A DNA stretch of 64,000 bases from Liquidambar formosana. Taxonomy: Eukaryota; Streptophyta; Magnoliopsida; Saxifragales; Altingiaceae. This document shows positions 62,340-64,000 of the stretch, in pieces; within the stretch, counting starts at the first letter, position 1; each line of letters opens with the position of its first letter. The translations under genes were made by a program, and so were the position numbers. The DNA lies in assembly GCA_039720395.1 (NCBI GenBank), contig JBBPBK010000130.1, positions 360,067 to 424,066 on the forward strand, written 5' to 3'. The notes beneath the pieces were generated by a model. The model was not told where the DNA came from, did no database searches, and saw nothing but the letters and a program-made list of their open reading frames with translations.

Positions 62340-64000
62340 AACTAACACTTATAACGCTAATATGACTAAAAGACTAACTACCAAATATTACATTTCACAC
62401 CCTCCTTCAAACTCATTAATCATTATGCGAGCATTAAGATCATAAAAATAAAAAATAAAAAAAAAGAAACCAAAGTCAAGCAAAGGTATGAGATGTTGTA
62501 AAGAAAGCTGCCAGCTCTCCAACTCTATAGGCGGTCCTAATATGCTTTTTGGACTTTTAATCTTGAAGAAGAAGAACTATGCAAACCTGAGTGAACAGGA
62601 GCATTGCAGAAGTAGATGCTGCAAGTGTTGTAGAAGGAGGGAAGGTCAAGAAGATGGTGGTGGAGCAGACTAAGAAGAAGAAGAAGTATGTGCTGTGTTG
62701 TAAGTTTAGGACATGGATTTTTCCAATGCCCTTTCTAACGACAAAAGTTGCACTCATTAATACCAACCCAGGGCTTTGGCTTTCCAGTAAGTTTAGTTAG
62801 ATAGAAGGAGTAGGCAATAGTGAAGGCTAAGCAAAGGAGGCAGTAAACACTTACATAGGAAGGTGAAGCAGGATAAGAAATTTTGAAAGGTTTCCTCAAC
62901 TACGAGTTCTCGGACCGCTACATCAACTTTTGAGGAGGGAAAAAGATGACGTATGAGTCCACGAAGTGGTTTCAACTAATCACGGAGGGCCATAAGAAAT
63001 TTAGTCAACCTTTGCTTTTCTTTAATAATTAATATAACTCTCCTAGCGTAGCAATTCAAGTCGCTCCATGAGTGCCAATTGATCCCAATAATTTGTCATC
63101 TCATTATAGAATTCCTGTATTGATATATCTTTTTGCAGTGCCCCTCGAATACACATCATCTCCAATTCATAATGTTTCGCAAAATTTGTCTCCAGATAAA
63201 TATCCTACAAATAGACCTGTTAATGGACTGGATTCTGGTCTGAATCCAATCCATTTAGTCGGATATGGTAAGATATTTTAATCCCGTTAAAGGTTCGAAT
63301 CCGATAGTTTGTTTACGTAACAAATCAAAAATGAATATGGCCTAATTCGATCCGTTAAGAATCCGATCTAAAAAAAATATAAATAATAATTATATCTTTA
63401 TGCACCATTAGATTGTTACAAATCCAATGATTAATAAACACCTTATATAAACACAAGTGTTAGGTTCTTGTCTCTTTCTTTGGTTCAGCTGGCAGTGTTA
63501 TAGTAGCTCCATCACCACCATTTTTGTAGCTACTACAACAACAGCATCCCAACTATAAGGCATCTTCTCTCTCTTCCAGATGCCATAAGCTCTATTTTAT
63601 CTCCACCCTTAACCTAAGACAAATATCCTTCAAATCATCACTTGAAGGGTTTGTGGTGCCTCCTAACACAGCCAGCGAATTCGCTACTATCACCTTCATC
63701 CAAAGTTATGAGCAAGTCTTGTTTTTTTTCCTTTTTTTTTTTTGGTTTCATTGGGGTTCCCTCTTGTGTGAAGGATCTACAAGTTTTGAGAAGAACATGA
63801 AAAACAAAGCACTCAAAACTCAAAACTTTCGGTGGAAGAAAAAAGACAAACCACATCAACAGAGCATCTCACACAGAGAGAAAATAGAACAGGAGCACAA
63901 CCTTCATGTAGTGTTTCAATCGGATCAGATAACTGGATTGCATATCCAGTTAGTAGACAAATCGGATGTGGATTTTTGTGTCAGCATCTGTTGGATTAAA
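62340..64000. other. Callose synthase intron 35 or later, no exon found
   Basis: The next expected coding block (family motif SSLAWFMS and onward) does not appear before the window ends, so this intron is at least 2.1 kb. AT-rich DNA, no recognised gene. Confidence 0.5.

Noticed and set aside
63072..63859. Open frames of 69 and 73 codons near the right edge
   Set aside because: No resemblance to the missing callose synthase exons or to other families; low-complexity sequence nearby.
61857..64000. Search for the next callose synthase exon
   Set aside because: No sequence encoding the expected SSLAWFMS block or later motifs was found, so the exon must lie beyond the window.

Overview
This is nuclear DNA from a flowering plant, probably a dicot. 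The evidence is AT-rich intergenic DNA, many-exon genes with GT–AG introns, a plastid-type tRNA fossil, and plant-specific families (callose synthase, MORF/RIP editing factor, Tat-lineage Ty3/gypsy element, Stowaway and other MITEs). I cannot name the species. There are no operons; much of the window is transposon-derived.

Layout. 1–3950 is mostly featureless intergenic DNA with an AT microsatellite, one 24-bp-arm hairpin and one tRNA-type SINE. 4108–4623 (+) is an intronless gene for a 171-residue acidic protein that I do not recognise; a decayed copy lies at about 28980–29290. 6648–10441 (−) is a four-exon MORF (multiple organellar RNA editing factor) gene, closest to MORF8/RIP1 from memory, whose C-terminal tail ends exactly at the edge of a duplicated repeat. 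10664–26040 is a 15.4-kb Tat-lineage LTR retrotransposon on the minus strand, bounded by the target-site duplication CTATC. It carries decayed gag, protease, RT, two RNase H domains and integrase, plus an antisense (+) accessory reading frame resembling the plant mobile domain. A 2.7-kb solo LTR (duplication ATTGT) of Tekay/Del type sits in the first codons of its gag. The Tat element itself sits in an old non-LTR (LINE) element whose RNase H end continues to about 27.16 kb and is interrupted again by a MITE.

27.2–32.5 kb holds two more fold-back elements and the pseudogene. From 32838 to beyond the window's right edge runs a callose synthase gene (+), most like CALS8/GSL4. I placed 35 exons plus a duplicated copy of exon 13, covering about 1376 codons: the cytosolic N-terminus, the first membrane cluster, the central loop and the start of the catalytic domain. 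The last third of the gene lies outside. Its introns are swollen by a tandem TRIM-like array, a Stowaway MITE, a degenerate LINE, a SINE, a fold-back MITE, an RNase H fragment and a plastid trnF fragment.

Most notable: the in-frame tandem duplication of callose synthase exon 13 with both splice sites intact; a stretch in exon 35 that reads as a pair of compensating frameshifts; the MORF truncation at a repeat boundary; and the TRIM-like array. I found no wholly new biological system.
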